NCBI GenBank assembly: GCA_029866155.1
Contig: JARWZW010000001.1
Span: forward strand, 1-36,740
DNA: 36,740 nucleotides
Origin: Caulobacter sp.
Lineage (GTDB): Bacteria > Pseudomonadota > Alphaproteobacteria > Caulobacterales > Caulobacteraceae
Direction: 5' to 3'
A model generated the notes under the pieces. That model was given only the letters and a program-made list of their open reading frames with translations. It was not told the origin of the DNA and did no database searches. How positions within the stretch are numbered: the stretch's first letter is position 1; each line of letters starts with the position of its first letter. Positions 16,105-23,669 of this stretch are shown here, one piece after another. A program made the position numbers and the translations under genes.

Positions 16105-16956
16105 TCAGGCCGCGTCGAAAGACAGGGGCTCTCCCCAGAAGGCGCGCACCAGGCCGTTCTGTTCGGCCGGTTGGCCCGTGGTCAGGAACCGCCGTAGTCC
16201 GGACTGGCCAGGATCCAGCTCCGGATGACGGGCCAGATAGGCGACCAGGGCGTCCGCCGTGGCGCCGGGCTGGTGGATCAGGGGGGTGCCGGGCGGCAGG
16301 GCGTCGCGGAACAGGTCGGCGACAATCTCATAGTGGGTGCAGCCCAGGATGGCCCGATCCGGGAAACGACCGATACGGGTCTTCAGGGCCTGGACATGAC
16401 GCCCCACTTCGGTCGCCAGATCTTCGGCTCCGGCGCCCTCTTCGATCATCCGAGCGAGATTGGGACAGGGTTCGGAAAAGACCGCCAGGTCCTGCTTGCG
16501 CTTGTCGATCTCGATCTCGAAGACGCGGCTCTTCGCGGTTCCCGGTGTCGAAAAGACCCCGAGGATATCCAGCTTCTCGATCTTGTCGCCCCGGCGTTCG
16601 GCCTCATGCTCCCAGGGCAGCCCCGTGGCCGCCTCGATGGTCGGGACGATGATCCCCAGAACATTGAGCGCCCGGCCCGTCTCCCGGCGGTATCCAGGCA
16701 GCCAGGTCTGCTGCAGCCTCCGCAGGGCGATGGCTGAGGCCGTGTTGCAGGCCAGGACCACAAGGCTGGCGCCGGCCTCGAACAGCCGGATGCAGCCGGC
16801 CCGGGTCAGGTCGACGATCTCCTCGCCGGGACGCCCGCCATAGGGGGCGTTGGCTTGATCGGCCAGATAGAGGAAATCTGCAGTCGGCAGCCGTTCCACC
16901 AGCGCCCTGTGCACGGTGAGACCGCCAACCCCGGAGTCGAAAACGCCTATTGCCAT
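16105..16956 (-). CDS. murI: Glutamate racemase
   Basis: A 283-residue cofactor-independent racemase that makes D-glutamate for peptidoglycan. Signatures are FDSGVGGLTV at the N-terminus (Asp7), YLADQANAPYGGR, the first catalytic Cys70 in LACNTAS, and the second, Cys206, in ILGCTHYE. The length fits the family. It is cytoplasmic and essential in most bacteria. Start ATG 16956 lies directly before the IGVFDSG strand and no earlier start makes sense. The gene sits between the secreted SRPBCC gene and an unrelated anchored protein, all on the minus strand with gaps of about 50 bp, suggesting a loose transcription unit. Confidence 0.95.
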   Translation of the reverse strand: MAIGVFDSGVGGLTVHRALVERLPTADFLYLADQANAPYGGRPGEEIVDLTRAGCIRLFEAGASLVVLACNTASAIALRRLQQTWLPGYRRETGRALNVLGIIVPTIEAATGLPWEHEAERRGDKIEKLDILGVFSTPGTAKSRVFEIEIDKRKQDLAVFSEPCPNLARMIEEGAGAEDLATEVGRHVQALKTRIGRFPDRAILGCTHYEIVADLFRDALPPGTPLIHQPGATADALVAYLARHPELDPGQSGLRRFLTTGQPAEQNGLVRAFWGEPLSFDAA

Positions 16957-17000
16957 GCCCGGGGTTTAGGGCGGACCGGGCCTCTAGGGAAGGCCACCCC

Positions 17001-17612
17001 CTATTTCTTGAACAGGGAAAACAGACCCGGATAGGGGCCCCGGCCTGTGCGATAGAGGCACCACTCGTCCTTCGGCGGACAATCGCTGTCGAAGATCGCC
17101 TGTTTCTCGGCGCTGACGACCGCCAGCTGCGGCGACCTGCCGGCGCCCTCGGCGAGGCGTTGCGCACAGCTGTCCAGCTCAGCCTTGCTCAGCTTGAGAA
17201 AGCCGGCGTTGGCGCAGCCCAGTTGCCGGCGCAGACCCGGCTGCAGGGCCGACCCGAGGACAAGGGAGCCGGCGCCTTCCGGATTGGCCGGAAGAGCGAT
17301 CAGAGGACCGTTGCCGGGCGGAACCTCGTCAGGGCTGCCGGCCCGGGGCCCGTACGCGATCAGGGGCCTTGAAACAGGGGCAGGCCCTTGGCTTTCGGTC
17401 ACCATGCTGCGCTCCGGCCTTAGCGACAGCGCCGGCGCCGGCGCCGGCGAAAAAAGCTGGACCTCGACAGCGGGCGTATCGGGAAGCGGGCCGGGCGGGC
17501 CCAGACCGGCCACCAGGGCCAGGACGACCAGCCCATGGACCAGCAGGGAGGCGCACAGGATCGGCAGCCCCCGGACCCCTGCCCTTCGCTCTACAACGCC
17601 TCTCAAGGCCAT
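17001..17612 (-). CDS. Membrane-anchored periplasmic protein of unknown function
   Basis: A 203-residue protein I do not recognise. It has a short basic N-terminus, one membrane segment at about residues 17-40 (GLPILCASLLVHGLVVLALV), a Pro/Ala/Ser-rich linker (LFSPAPAPALSLRPER), and a small C-terminal domain with five cysteines (LGCANAGF, LDSCAQRL, DSDCPPKDEWCLY). The shape (anchor, PAP linker, small periplasmic domain) resembles TonB-like proteins, but the end is not a TonB fold that I can recognise. GGGAG lies just upstream of the ATG. It is upstream of murI and divergent from the BlaI-type repressor; the cysteines suggest a disulfide-stabilised periplasmic domain. Confidence 0.65.
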   Translation of the reverse strand: MALRGVVERRAGVRGLPILCASLLVHGLVVLALVAGLGPPGPLPDTPAVEVQLFSPAPAPALSLRPERSMVTESQGPAPVSRPLIAYGPRAGSPDEVPPGNGPLIALPANPEGAGSLVLGSALQPGLRRQLGCANAGFLKLSKAELDSCAQRLAEGAGRSPQLAVVSAEKQAIFDSDCPPKDEWCLYRTGRGPYPGLFSLFKK

Positions 17613-17750
17613 CCCTGCTCCCGTCGCCGACTGGCCGAGGCAGGTTGCGGTCGCAGGACGGTCAAAGCGGGGCGGTGATATTGCGGCCGGCCGGGTCGCG
17701 CGTCACACGGGAGCCCTCGTTTGGCCGCAAACGGCCTGTTCGCTGGGGCC

Positions 17751-17778
17751 TTGACCGTCCGCATTACCGGCGTAATCT
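17751..17778 (+). promoter_or_regulatory. Promoter with embedded BlaI-type palindromic operator
   Basis: TTGACC (17751-17756) and TAATCT (17773-17778) are spaced 16 bp as -35 and -10 elements. The perfect palindrome ATTAC-CGGC-GTAAT (17763-17776) fills the spacer and overlaps the -10, so a bound repressor would block RNA polymerase. Transcription would start near 17785, at the ATG of the repressor gene, implying a leaderless message. Confidence 0.55.
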
Positions 17779-17785
17779 GAAGCCC

Positions 17786-18169
17786 ATGTCCCGTCTGCCC
17801 GAACACATCACCAGTGCTGAAAGCCAGGTCATGGAGGCCCTTTGGCGGCTGGGGCCGAGCACGGCCGAGGAGCTGGTGATCGAGGTCAAGCGGAGTCAGG
17901 ACTGGGGCGACGCCACGGTGAAGACCCTGATCAACCGACTGCTCAAAAAGGACGTGATCCAGTCAGAAAGGGTCCGGGGGCGGCACCAGTATCGTCCGCT
18001 GGTGGAGCGGAACGAGTATCTCACCCGGGAAAGCCAGGGCCTGCTTGATCGGCTGTTCGACGGCTCCCTGGCGCCGCTGATCTCCCATTTCGCCGAGCAC
18101 CGCAAACTGAGTCCCCAGGAGGTCACCCGTCTCAAGGCCCTGATCGACGGGATGGACGAGGATGGCTGA
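17786..18169 (+). CDS. BlaI/MecI/CopY family transcriptional repressor
   Basis: A 127-residue repressor. The winged helix occupies about residues 5-75: ITSAESQVMEALWRLGPSTA, EELVIEVKRSQDWGDATVKT and LINRLLKKDVIQSERVRGRH are classic BlaI signatures. The C-terminal dimerisation helices include LLDRLFDGSLAPLISHFAEH and LSPQEVTRLKALIDGMDEDG. In beta-lactamase and methicillin systems the protein represses the operon until it is cleaved following a signal from the partner M56 protease. Here the partner gene overlaps its 3' end by 8 bp. No clear ribosome-binding site precedes the ATG; the predicted transcription start falls at or next to it. What is regulated besides this pair is unknown; no beta-lactamase gene is in the window. 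Confidence 0.9.
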   Translation: MSRLPEHITSAESQVMEALWRLGPSTAEELVIEVKRSQDWGDATVKTLINRLLKKDVIQSERVRGRHQYRPLVERNEYLTRESQGLLDRLFDGSLAPLISHFAEHRKLSPQEVTRLKALIDGMDEDG

Positions 18170-19070
18170 GGGCCTGGAACTCGCTGTCCGCATCAACCTG
18201 GCCATCAGCATGGCCATACTGATCGTTATGGTTCTGCGGGGACCGATCCGGCGCTTTTTCGGCCCCCGGGCGACCTACGGCCTCTGGCTATTGGCGCCGG
18301 TCTCTGCTCTGGCCTGCCTCCTGCCCTCGCTGAGGTCGGTTCCGGCCGGATCCCCGGCCATCGAACCCGCGCTTTGGGCCTCGGCCCTGAGCCTGCCGGC
18401 GGCGCTGATGCATCCACCGCTGACACCCTTTCTTTGGGGGATCTGGCTGGCCGGCGCCGGCCTTGTCGCCACGGCGTTTCTGACCGCCCAGGCCCGGTTC
18501 CTGCGAAACGCCCGCCAGGGCCGGGCCGGTCCGGCGATTGTCGGGCTTCTGGATCCCCGGCTGGTCCTGCCTGCCGACTTCACCCTGCGCTTTTCGAGCG
18601 AGGAACAGGCCCTGATACGGGCCCATGAAAAGGCCCATCTGGACCGCGACGATCCGCGCGCCAATGGCCTCCTGGCGGCGGTGCAGTGCCTGTTCTGGTT
18701 CAATCCCCTGGTGCATCTGGCCAGTCGCCTGGTGCGGCTGGACCAGGAGATGGCCTGCGACGCCATGGTCATGGCCCGGTTCCCCAGGGCCCGCAGGCAA
18801 TATGCCAGGGCCATGCTCAAGACACAGTTGAGCCACGACCTGTTGCCGGCCGGCTGCCACTGGGGCGGCCATCCGCTGGAGGCCCGGATCCTGTTGCTGC
18901 AGGCCCCCGCCCTGTCGCGGCTGCGTCAGGCGACCGGTGCGGCGCTCGTCGCCAGCCTCACCCTGACCTGCCTGGCCACGGTCTGGAGCCTGCAATCACC
19001 CCGGATCGAGGCGCCCCCGACCCGGGCTGCGCCGCCTCCCGTGATGGACCTGCTGATCGTCCCTGCCTGA
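18162..19070 (+). CDS. M56 (BlaR1-like) membrane metalloprotease without sensor domain
   Basis: A 302-residue integral membrane protease. Hydrophobic segments lie at about residues 9-27, 36-55, 88-108 and 275-295. The zinc motif HEKAH at 155-159 lies on the loop after the third segment, followed by NPLVHLASRLVRLDQEMACD, the usual downstream M56 helix with its Glu/Asp-rich end. BlaR1 and MecR1 carry an additional C-terminal penicillin-binding sensor; here the chain ends about 25 residues after the fourth segment (PRIEAPPTRAAPPPVMDLLI), so the sensor is absent. It presumably triggers inactivation of the co-encoded BlaI-type repressor, but the signal must enter another way. The start ATGGCTGA overlaps the repressor stop, so expression is coupled. 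Confidence 0.87.
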   Translation: MAEGLELAVRINLAISMAILIVMVLRGPIRRFFGPRATYGLWLLAPVSALACLLPSLRSVPAGSPAIEPALWASALSLPAALMHPPLTPFLWGIWLAGAGLVATAFLTAQARFLRNARQGRAGPAIVGLLDPRLVLPADFTLRFSSEEQALIRAHEKAHLDRDDPRANGLLAAVQCLFWFNPLVHLASRLVRLDQEMACDAMVMARFPRARRQYARAMLKTQLSHDLLPAGCHWGGHPLEARILLLQAPALSRLRQATGAALVASLTLTCLATVWSLQSPRIEAPPTRAAPPPVMDLLIVPA

Positions 19071-19084
19071 GCCGGCTGCGCATT

Positions 19085-19099
19085 ACATGCCGTTCATGT
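19085..19099. promoter_or_regulatory. Inverted repeat upstream of the M3 peptidase gene
   Basis: ACATG (19085-19089) and CATGT (19095-19099) are inverted around CCGTT, within ATTACATG...CATGTGA. The left half shares ATTAC with the palindrome in the blaI promoter, so the same repressor might also act here. This is a weak match and only suggestive. Confidence 0.25.
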
Positions 19100-19159
19100 G
19101 ACGGAACCCCAAGCTTGGCCTAGGGTTGGCTGAAAATCTGCATCCCGGAGTCCGCTACC

Positions 19160-21280
19160 GTGAAACGCCGCACATTCCTGGCCGCATCGGCCGCCCTTAC
19201 CGCTACAGCCGCCGTCCATCCGGCCCTGGCCAAGACCCCGGAGACTCCCATGCTGGCTCCCTATTCCGGCCCCTTCGGCGGCGTCCCGGCCTGGGACAAG
19301 GTTGTTGTCGCCGACTTCAAGCCGGCGCTCGAGGCGGCCATGGACCAGGCCTGGGCCGAGATCGAGATCATCACCGCCAACAAGGCCGCTCCGACCTTCG
19401 AGAACACCATCGCGGCCTATGAGGACAGCGGCCGGGCCCTCGACCGGCTCTATCGCTATTTCTACGTCTGGAGCGGCAATAAGAGCACTCCGGAATTTCA
19501 GGCCGTCGAGGCCGAGATGAGCCCGAAACTGTCGGCCTTCGGCGACCGGGTCACCCAGAACCAGGCCCTCTTCAACCGCATCGAGGCGGTCTACAACTCC
19601 GCCGAAAAGGCTGGGCTTACCCCTGAGCAGCAGCGGGTCCTGTGGCTGCGCTACACAGGCTTTGTCCGTCAGGGCGCCAAGCTCGACACTGGCGCCAAGG
19701 CGCGGGTCGCCTCCATCAATGAAGAACTGGCGGGACACTATACGAAATTCAACGCCAACCAGTTGGCCGACGAGGACACCTATATCGAGCTGACGCCCGC
19801 CGACCTCGAAGGCCTGCCGGAGTCCCTGGTCGCGGCCGCCCGGTCGAGCGCGACCGAGCGCAAGCTGGAAGGCAAGGCAATCATCGTCAACACCCGCTCC
19901 AGCGTCGATCCCTACCTGACCTATTCGCCGGTCCGTGCGACCCGTGAAAAGGTCTGGCGGGCCTTTGTCAGCCGTGGCGACAATGGCGGCCCGACCGACA
20001 ACAACGCCATCATCACCCGGATCCTGAAGCTGCGGGCCGAGCGGGCCAAGCTGCTGGGCTATCCGACCCATGCCCACTGGCGGCTGGAAGACTCCATGGC
20101 CAAGACCCCCGAGCGGGCCATGGAACTGATGGAAGCGGTCTGGCCGCCAGCCATTGCCGCAGTCAAACGCGACGTCGCCGACATGCAGGCGATCATCGAC
20201 GCCGAAAAGGGCAGCTTCAAGCTGGCCCCCTGGGACTACCGCTTCTATTCGGAGAAGGTCCGCAAGGCCAGGTACGACCTCGATCTGAACGAGGTGAAGC
20301 CCTACCTGCAGCTGGAAAAGCTGCGTGAAGGCATGTTCTGGGCGGCGGGCCAGCTCTATGGCTTCCAGTTCAAGCCGGTGACCGGCGTCCCGGTCTTCCA
20401 CCCCGATGTCCGGGTCTGGGAGGTCAACCGGGCCGGCAAGAACATCGGCCTCTGGTACTTCGACCCCTATGCCCGCCAGGGCAAGCAGTCGGGCGCCTGG
20501 ATGACCGACTACCGCACCCAGGAAACCTTCAGGAAGCCGATCACCACCCTGGTGAGCAACAATTCCAACTTCATCAAGGGCGCGCCGGGCGAAACGGTCC
20601 TGATCAGCTGGGATGACGCCGAGACCCTGTTCCACGAGTTCGGCCACGCCCTGCATGGCCTCAACTCGGCGGTTGTCTATCCCTCCGTGTCCGGCACCAG
20701 CGTCGCCCGCGACTATGTCGAGTTCCCCAGCCAGCTCAATGAACGCTGGCTGTCAACGCCCGAGGTGATGAAGCAGTTCGTCGTCCACTACAAAACCGGA
20801 GAGCCCATCCCGCAGGCCCTGGTCGACAAGATCAGCAAGGCCAAGACCTTCAACCAGGGCTTCACCACCACCGAAGCCCTGGCCAGCGCCCTGATCGACA
20901 TGAAGCTGCATCTGGCCGGCGACGTGACCATCGATCCGGATAAATTCGAGCGCGAGGAACTGGCGAAACTCGGCATGCCCGAGGAACTGGTCATGCGCCA
21001 CCGCACTCCGCAGTTTGGCCATGTCTTCTCGGGCGATGGCTATTCGGCGGGCTATTACAGCTATCTCTGGGCCGACACCCTGACCGCCGACTGCTGGGAA
21101 GCCTTCATGGAAGCCGGCGGCGCCTATGACAAGGCCACGGCCAAGCGGCTGCATGACACCATCATGAGCCAGGGCAACCGCAAGGATCCGGCGCAGCAGT
21201 TCCGCGACTTCCGCGGCCGCGACCCCAAGATCGGCGCCTTGATGCGTGACCGGGGCTTCCCGGTGCCCGAAGGAGCCTGA
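19160..21280 (+). CDS. dcp: Tat-exported M3 family peptidyl-dipeptidase (Dcp-like)
   Basis: A 706-residue metallopeptidase of family M3 (thimet/Dcp group), which cuts short peptides and in Dcp removes C-terminal dipeptides. The zinc motif HEFGH at residues 492-496 lies in DDAETLFHEFGHALHGL and is followed by ARDYVEFPSQLNERW, which supplies the third ligand. Later come FNQGFTTTEALASALIDMKL and FGHVFSGDGYSAGYYSYLWA, the substrate-site Tyr-rich motif of the family. The GTG start at 19160 (GGAG at 19147-19150) opens with MKRRTFLAASAALTATAAVH, a twin-arginine-type signal, so it is probably exported folded. It lies 89 bp after the M56 gene and is followed by a strong terminator. Dcp rather than oligopeptidase A is favoured by the DYVEFPSQ region. 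Confidence 0.92.
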   Translation: MKRRTFLAASAALTATAAVHPALAKTPETPMLAPYSGPFGGVPAWDKVVVADFKPALEAAMDQAWAEIEIITANKAAPTFENTIAAYEDSGRALDRLYRYFYVWSGNKSTPEFQAVEAEMSPKLSAFGDRVTQNQALFNRIEAVYNSAEKAGLTPEQQRVLWLRYTGFVRQGAKLDTGAKARVASINEELAGHYTKFNANQLADEDTYIELTPADLEGLPESLVAAARSSATERKLEGKAIIVNTRSSVDPYLTYSPVRATREKVWRAFVSRGDNGGPTDNNAIITRILKLRAERAKLLGYPTHAHWRLEDSMAKTPERAMELMEAVWPPAIAAVKRDVADMQAIIDAEKGSFKLAPWDYRFYSEKVRKARYDLDLNEVKPYLQLEKLREGMFWAAGQLYGFQFKPVTGVPVFHPDVRVWEVNRAGKNIGLWYFDPYARQGKQSGAWMTDYRTQETFRKPITTLVSNNSNFIKGAPGETVLISWDDAETLFHEFGHALHGLNSAVVYPSVSGTSVARDYVEFPSQLNERWLSTPEVMKQFVVHYKTGEPIPQALVDKISKAKTFNQGFTTTEALASALIDMKLHLAGDVTIDPDKFEREELAKLGMPEELVMRHRTPQFGHVFSGDGYSAGYYSYLWADTLTADCWEAFMEAGGAYDKATAKRLHDTIMSQGNRKDPAQQFRDFRGRDPKIGALMRDRGFPVPEGA

Positions 21281-21289
21281 GGACAGTCT

Positions 21290-21327
21290 GCCGCCCCCGG
21301 CCGGACCGGCCGGGGGCGGCTTTTCTT
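21290..21327 (+). terminator. Strong rho-independent terminator after the M3 peptidase gene
   Basis: A nearly uninterrupted 15-base inverted repeat (21290-21304 and 21306-21320, core GCCGCCCCCGGCC/GGCCGGGGGCGGC) is followed by TTTTCTT. It ends where the -35 box of the next promoter begins. Confidence 0.93.
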
Positions 21328-21354
21328 GACCTTTACTTCCCTTTCGCCCATAAG
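21326..21354 (+). promoter_or_regulatory. Predicted promoter of the ffh-rpsP-rimM operon
   Basis: TTGACC (21326-21331), a 17-bp spacer and CATAAG (21349-21354) make a plausible sigma-70-type promoter directly after the terminator. Transcription would begin near 21361, leaving a leader of about 180 bases before ffh. The -10 match is only moderate. Confidence 0.45.
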
Positions 21355-21432
21355 CGCGCCCTTCCGGCGCAATTTACCAGCGCCCTCCCCCGCCACGACC
21401 CCGATCCCCATATCGGACGAGGGCGGAGAGGC

Positions 21433-21460
21433 CCCCCGTCGACGTGATCGTCCACGGGGG
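21433..21460 (+). promoter_or_regulatory. Stem-loop in the long ffh leader
   Basis: CCCCCGT (21433-21439) pairs with ACGGGGG (21454-21460), and GACG pairs with CGTC inside, separated by one C.C mismatch and closed by a TGAT loop. The stem lies about 85 bases upstream of the ffh start and is followed by TTGGTTTCGTT, so it could attenuate or stabilise the transcript. I see no match to a riboswitch that I know. Confidence 0.45.
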
Positions 21461-21543
21461 TTGGTTTCGTTGTGCGTCTGGTTCGTTCGCGAGCCCGGCA
21501 GGGAAAACAAGGGTTCGCCCCGGCGGACCATCGGAGTGGATCT

Positions 21544-23079
21544 ATGTTCGAAGGCCTTACAGATCGGCTGAGCGGCGTCTTTGACCGCTTGTCCGGACGG
21601 GGCGTCCTCAGCGAGAAGGACGTCGACGAAGCCCTGCGCGAAGTGCGGGTCGCCCTGCTCGAGGCCGACGTCGCCCTGCCCGTGGTCAAGGACTTCATCG
21701 CCAAGGCCCGGGTCGAGGCCACCGGCGAGGCGGTCATCCGATCGATCCGTCCCGCCGATCAGGTGGTGAAGATCGTCTATGACGGCCTGGTCGAGATGCT
21801 GGGCGGCGAAGAGCCGGTCGGACTGAACATTGCCCTCAACCCGCCGTCAGTCATCCTGATGAGCGGCCTTCAGGGCTCCGGCAAGACCACCACATCGGCC
21901 AAGCTGGCCCTTCGCTTGAGCAAGATGGACCGCAAGAAGGTCCTGATGGCCTCGCTGGACACCCGTCGTCCGGCCGCCATGGAACAGCTGGCGACGCTTG
22001 GCGTCCAGGTCGGGGTCGAGACCCTGCCCATCATCGCCGGCCAGTCTGCCGTGGATATTGCCAGACGCGCCATGTCGGCGGCCCGGCTGGGCGGTTACGA
22101 CATCCTGATCCTCGATACCGCCGGCCGCACCACCCTGGACGAGTCCATGATGGCCGAGGCGGCGGAGATCGCCAGGATCTCCAGCCCGGCCGAGACCCTG
22201 CTGGTCGCCGACAGCCTGACCGGCCAGGACGCGGTGCGCACCGCCAAGGCCTTCCACGAACGCCTGCCCCTGACCGGCCTGATCCTGACCCGGGCCGATG
22301 GCGACGGACGGGGCGGCGCGGCCCTGTCCATGCGGGCCACCACCGGCCTGCCCATCAAGTTCCTGGGCGCCGGCGAAAAGGTCGAGGCCCTCGAGGTGTT
22401 CGACGCCCGACGGGTGGCCGGACGGATTCTGGGCCAGGGCGACATCGTCTCCCTGGTCGAGCGCGCCGCCGCCGATTTCGACCAGGCCAAGTCCGAGGCC
22501 ATGGCCAAGAAACTGGCCAAGGGCCAGTTCGACCTGGACATGCTGTCGGACCAGCTGACCCAGATGGAAAAGATGGGCGGCATGGAGGGCCTGATGGGCA
22601 TGCTGCCCGGGGTCCAGAAGATGAAGGGCCAGATCGCCGAGGCTGGCCTCAACGACAAGTCGATCCGCCGCCAGAAGGCGATCATCAGCTCCATGACCCG
22701 GGCCGAGCGCAAGAAGCCGGACATCCTGGCCGCCTCGCGCAAGCGCCGGATCGCCGCCGGCGCCGGGGTCGATGTGGCCGAGGTCAACCGCCTGCTGAAG
22801 CAGCACCGCCAGATGGCCGACGCCTTCAAGATGATAAGCAAGGGCGGCGGCAGGGGCTTTGCCCAGATGGCCGGCATGCTGGGCCTGGGCGGCGGTGGCG
22901 ATCGGCTGAAGAGCCTTGGCGGCGGCAAGATGGCGGCGCCCGACCCCGAACAGATCAAGCAGGCCCTTCAGGGCCTGCCCGGCATGGGCGGCCCCGCCGC
23001 CGGAGCCAATCCTCCCTCGCTTCCCGGCCTTCCAGGTCTGGGCGGCGGTTCTCCGTTTAACCCGTTCAAGAAAAACTGA
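21544..23079 (+). CDS. ffh: Signal recognition particle protein Ffh (SRP54)
   Basis: A 511-residue SRP GTPase that binds 4.5S RNA and delivers nascent membrane proteins to FtsY. The N domain is a helical bundle (MFEGLTDRLSGVFDRLSGRG onward). The G domain has the P-loop GLQGSGKTTTSAK (GLQGSGKTT at 108-116), DTRRPAA, LDTAGRTT and LTRADGDGRGGAAL. The methionine-rich M domain includes MLSDQLTQMEKMGGMEGLMG and ADAFKMISKGGG. A Gly/Pro-rich tail ends GGGSPFNPFKKN. Start ATG 21544 has GGAG at 21533-21536; the in-frame extension further upstream lacks family similarity. rpsP follows after 24 bp and rimM after that, a conserved operon. Confidence 0.97.
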   Translation: MFEGLTDRLSGVFDRLSGRGVLSEKDVDEALREVRVALLEADVALPVVKDFIAKARVEATGEAVIRSIRPADQVVKIVYDGLVEMLGGEEPVGLNIALNPPSVILMSGLQGSGKTTTSAKLALRLSKMDRKKVLMASLDTRRPAAMEQLATLGVQVGVETLPIIAGQSAVDIARRAMSAARLGGYDILILDTAGRTTLDESMMAEAAEIARISSPAETLLVADSLTGQDAVRTAKAFHERLPLTGLILTRADGDGRGGAALSMRATTGLPIKFLGAGEKVEALEVFDARRVAGRILGQGDIVSLVERAAADFDQAKSEAMAKKLAKGQFDLDMLSDQLTQMEKMGGMEGLMGMLPGVQKMKGQIAEAGLNDKSIRRQKAIISSMTRAERKKPDILAASRKRRIAAGAGVDVAEVNRLLKQHRQMADAFKMISKGGGRGFAQMAGMLGLGGGGDRLKSLGGGKMAAPDPEQIKQALQGLPGMGGPAAGANPPSLPGLPGLGGGSPFNPFKKN

Positions 23080-23103
23080 ACCTGACCAAGGACTAAGAAG
23101 ACC

Positions 23104-23610
23104 ATGTTGAAAATCCGGCTCGCCCGTGGCGGCACCAAGAAGCGTCCCTACTACTCCATCGTCGTGGCTGACAGCCATTCGCCCCGCGACGGCCGCTTCA
23201 TCGAAAAGGTCGGCACCTACAATCCGCTGCTGAAGAAGGATGATCCGCAGCGCACCACCCTGAAGCTTGAATCCATCGAAGCCTGGATCAAGAAGGGCGC
23301 CCAGCCGACCGACCGCGTCGCCCGGTTCCTGGCCAAGGAAGGCCTGGTCAAGTGGGAACACGGCAACAACCCCACCAAGGGCAAGCCCGGCAAGAAGGCC
23401 GAGGAACGCGCCGGCGAGCGCGCCAAGCGCGAAGAAGAGCGGGCTGCCGCGGCCGCCGAACTGGCCGCCAATCCGCCCCCCGAGCCGGAACCCGAAGTGG
23501 TTGAAGAAGCCGCGCCGGAAGCCGCCCCGGAAGTGACCACCGAAGCCGCTCCCGAAGCCGCACCCGAGGCTGCTGTCGAAGCCGCCCCGGAAGCGACCAC
23601 CGAAGGCTAG
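23104..23610 (+). CDS. rpsP: 30S ribosomal protein bS16 with long Ala/Glu/Pro tail
   Basis: A 168-residue bS16. The first 85 residues or so are the conserved domain ([46 protein letters not shown]). Bacterial S16 is usually 80-90 residues, so about half the protein is extra: first a basic linker ([20 protein letters not shown]), then an acidic, repetitive tail of [12 protein letters not shown] units ending EATTEG. Such tails are common in Caulobacterales and related groups and probably lie disordered on the ribosome surface. Located 24 bp after ffh and followed by rimM, whose product helps assemble the 30S subunit head. Confidence 0.96.
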   Translation: MLKIRLARGGTKKRPYYSIVVADSHSPRDGRFIEKVGTYNPLLKKDDPQRTTLKLESIEAWIKKGAQPTDRVARFLAKEGLVKWEHGNNPTKGKPGKKAEERAGERAKREEERAAAAAELAANPPPEPEPEVVEEAAPEAAPEVTTEAAPEAAPEAAVEAAPEATTEG

Positions 23611-23616
23611 GACGCA

Positions 23617-23657
23617 TGGCTGGTCCTTCCCCCGCCCGGCGGGAGAGGGACCAGCCA
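23617..23657. repeat. REP-like palindrome between rpsP and rimM
   Basis: A 41-bp near-perfect palindrome. TGGCTGGTCC (23617-23626) and GGACCAGCCA (23648-23657) pair exactly, and the inner part CCCGCC/GGCGGG continues the stem with one mismatch and one wobble. It starts six bases after the rpsP stop. As RNA it would be a very stable hairpin between two co-transcribed genes. Confidence 0.7.
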
Positions 23658-23669
23658 AGGCGCCAGATT

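Noticed and set aside
19094..20656. A 520-codon open frame on the minus strand opposite the M3 peptidase gene
   Set aside because: It is an antisense shadow; the plus strand encodes the HEFGH peptidase with full family motifs.
21847..23658. A 603-codon minus-strand frame across ffh and rpsP
   Set aside because: It is antisense to two essential genes with unmistakable motifs, and its own translation is low-complexity (Gly, Gln, Leu, His) and partly the mirror of the bS16 tail.
23616..23669. N-terminal extension of RimM starting at ATG 23616
   Set aside because: These 18 codons are the palindromic repeat itself; RimM similarity begins just after ATG 23670.
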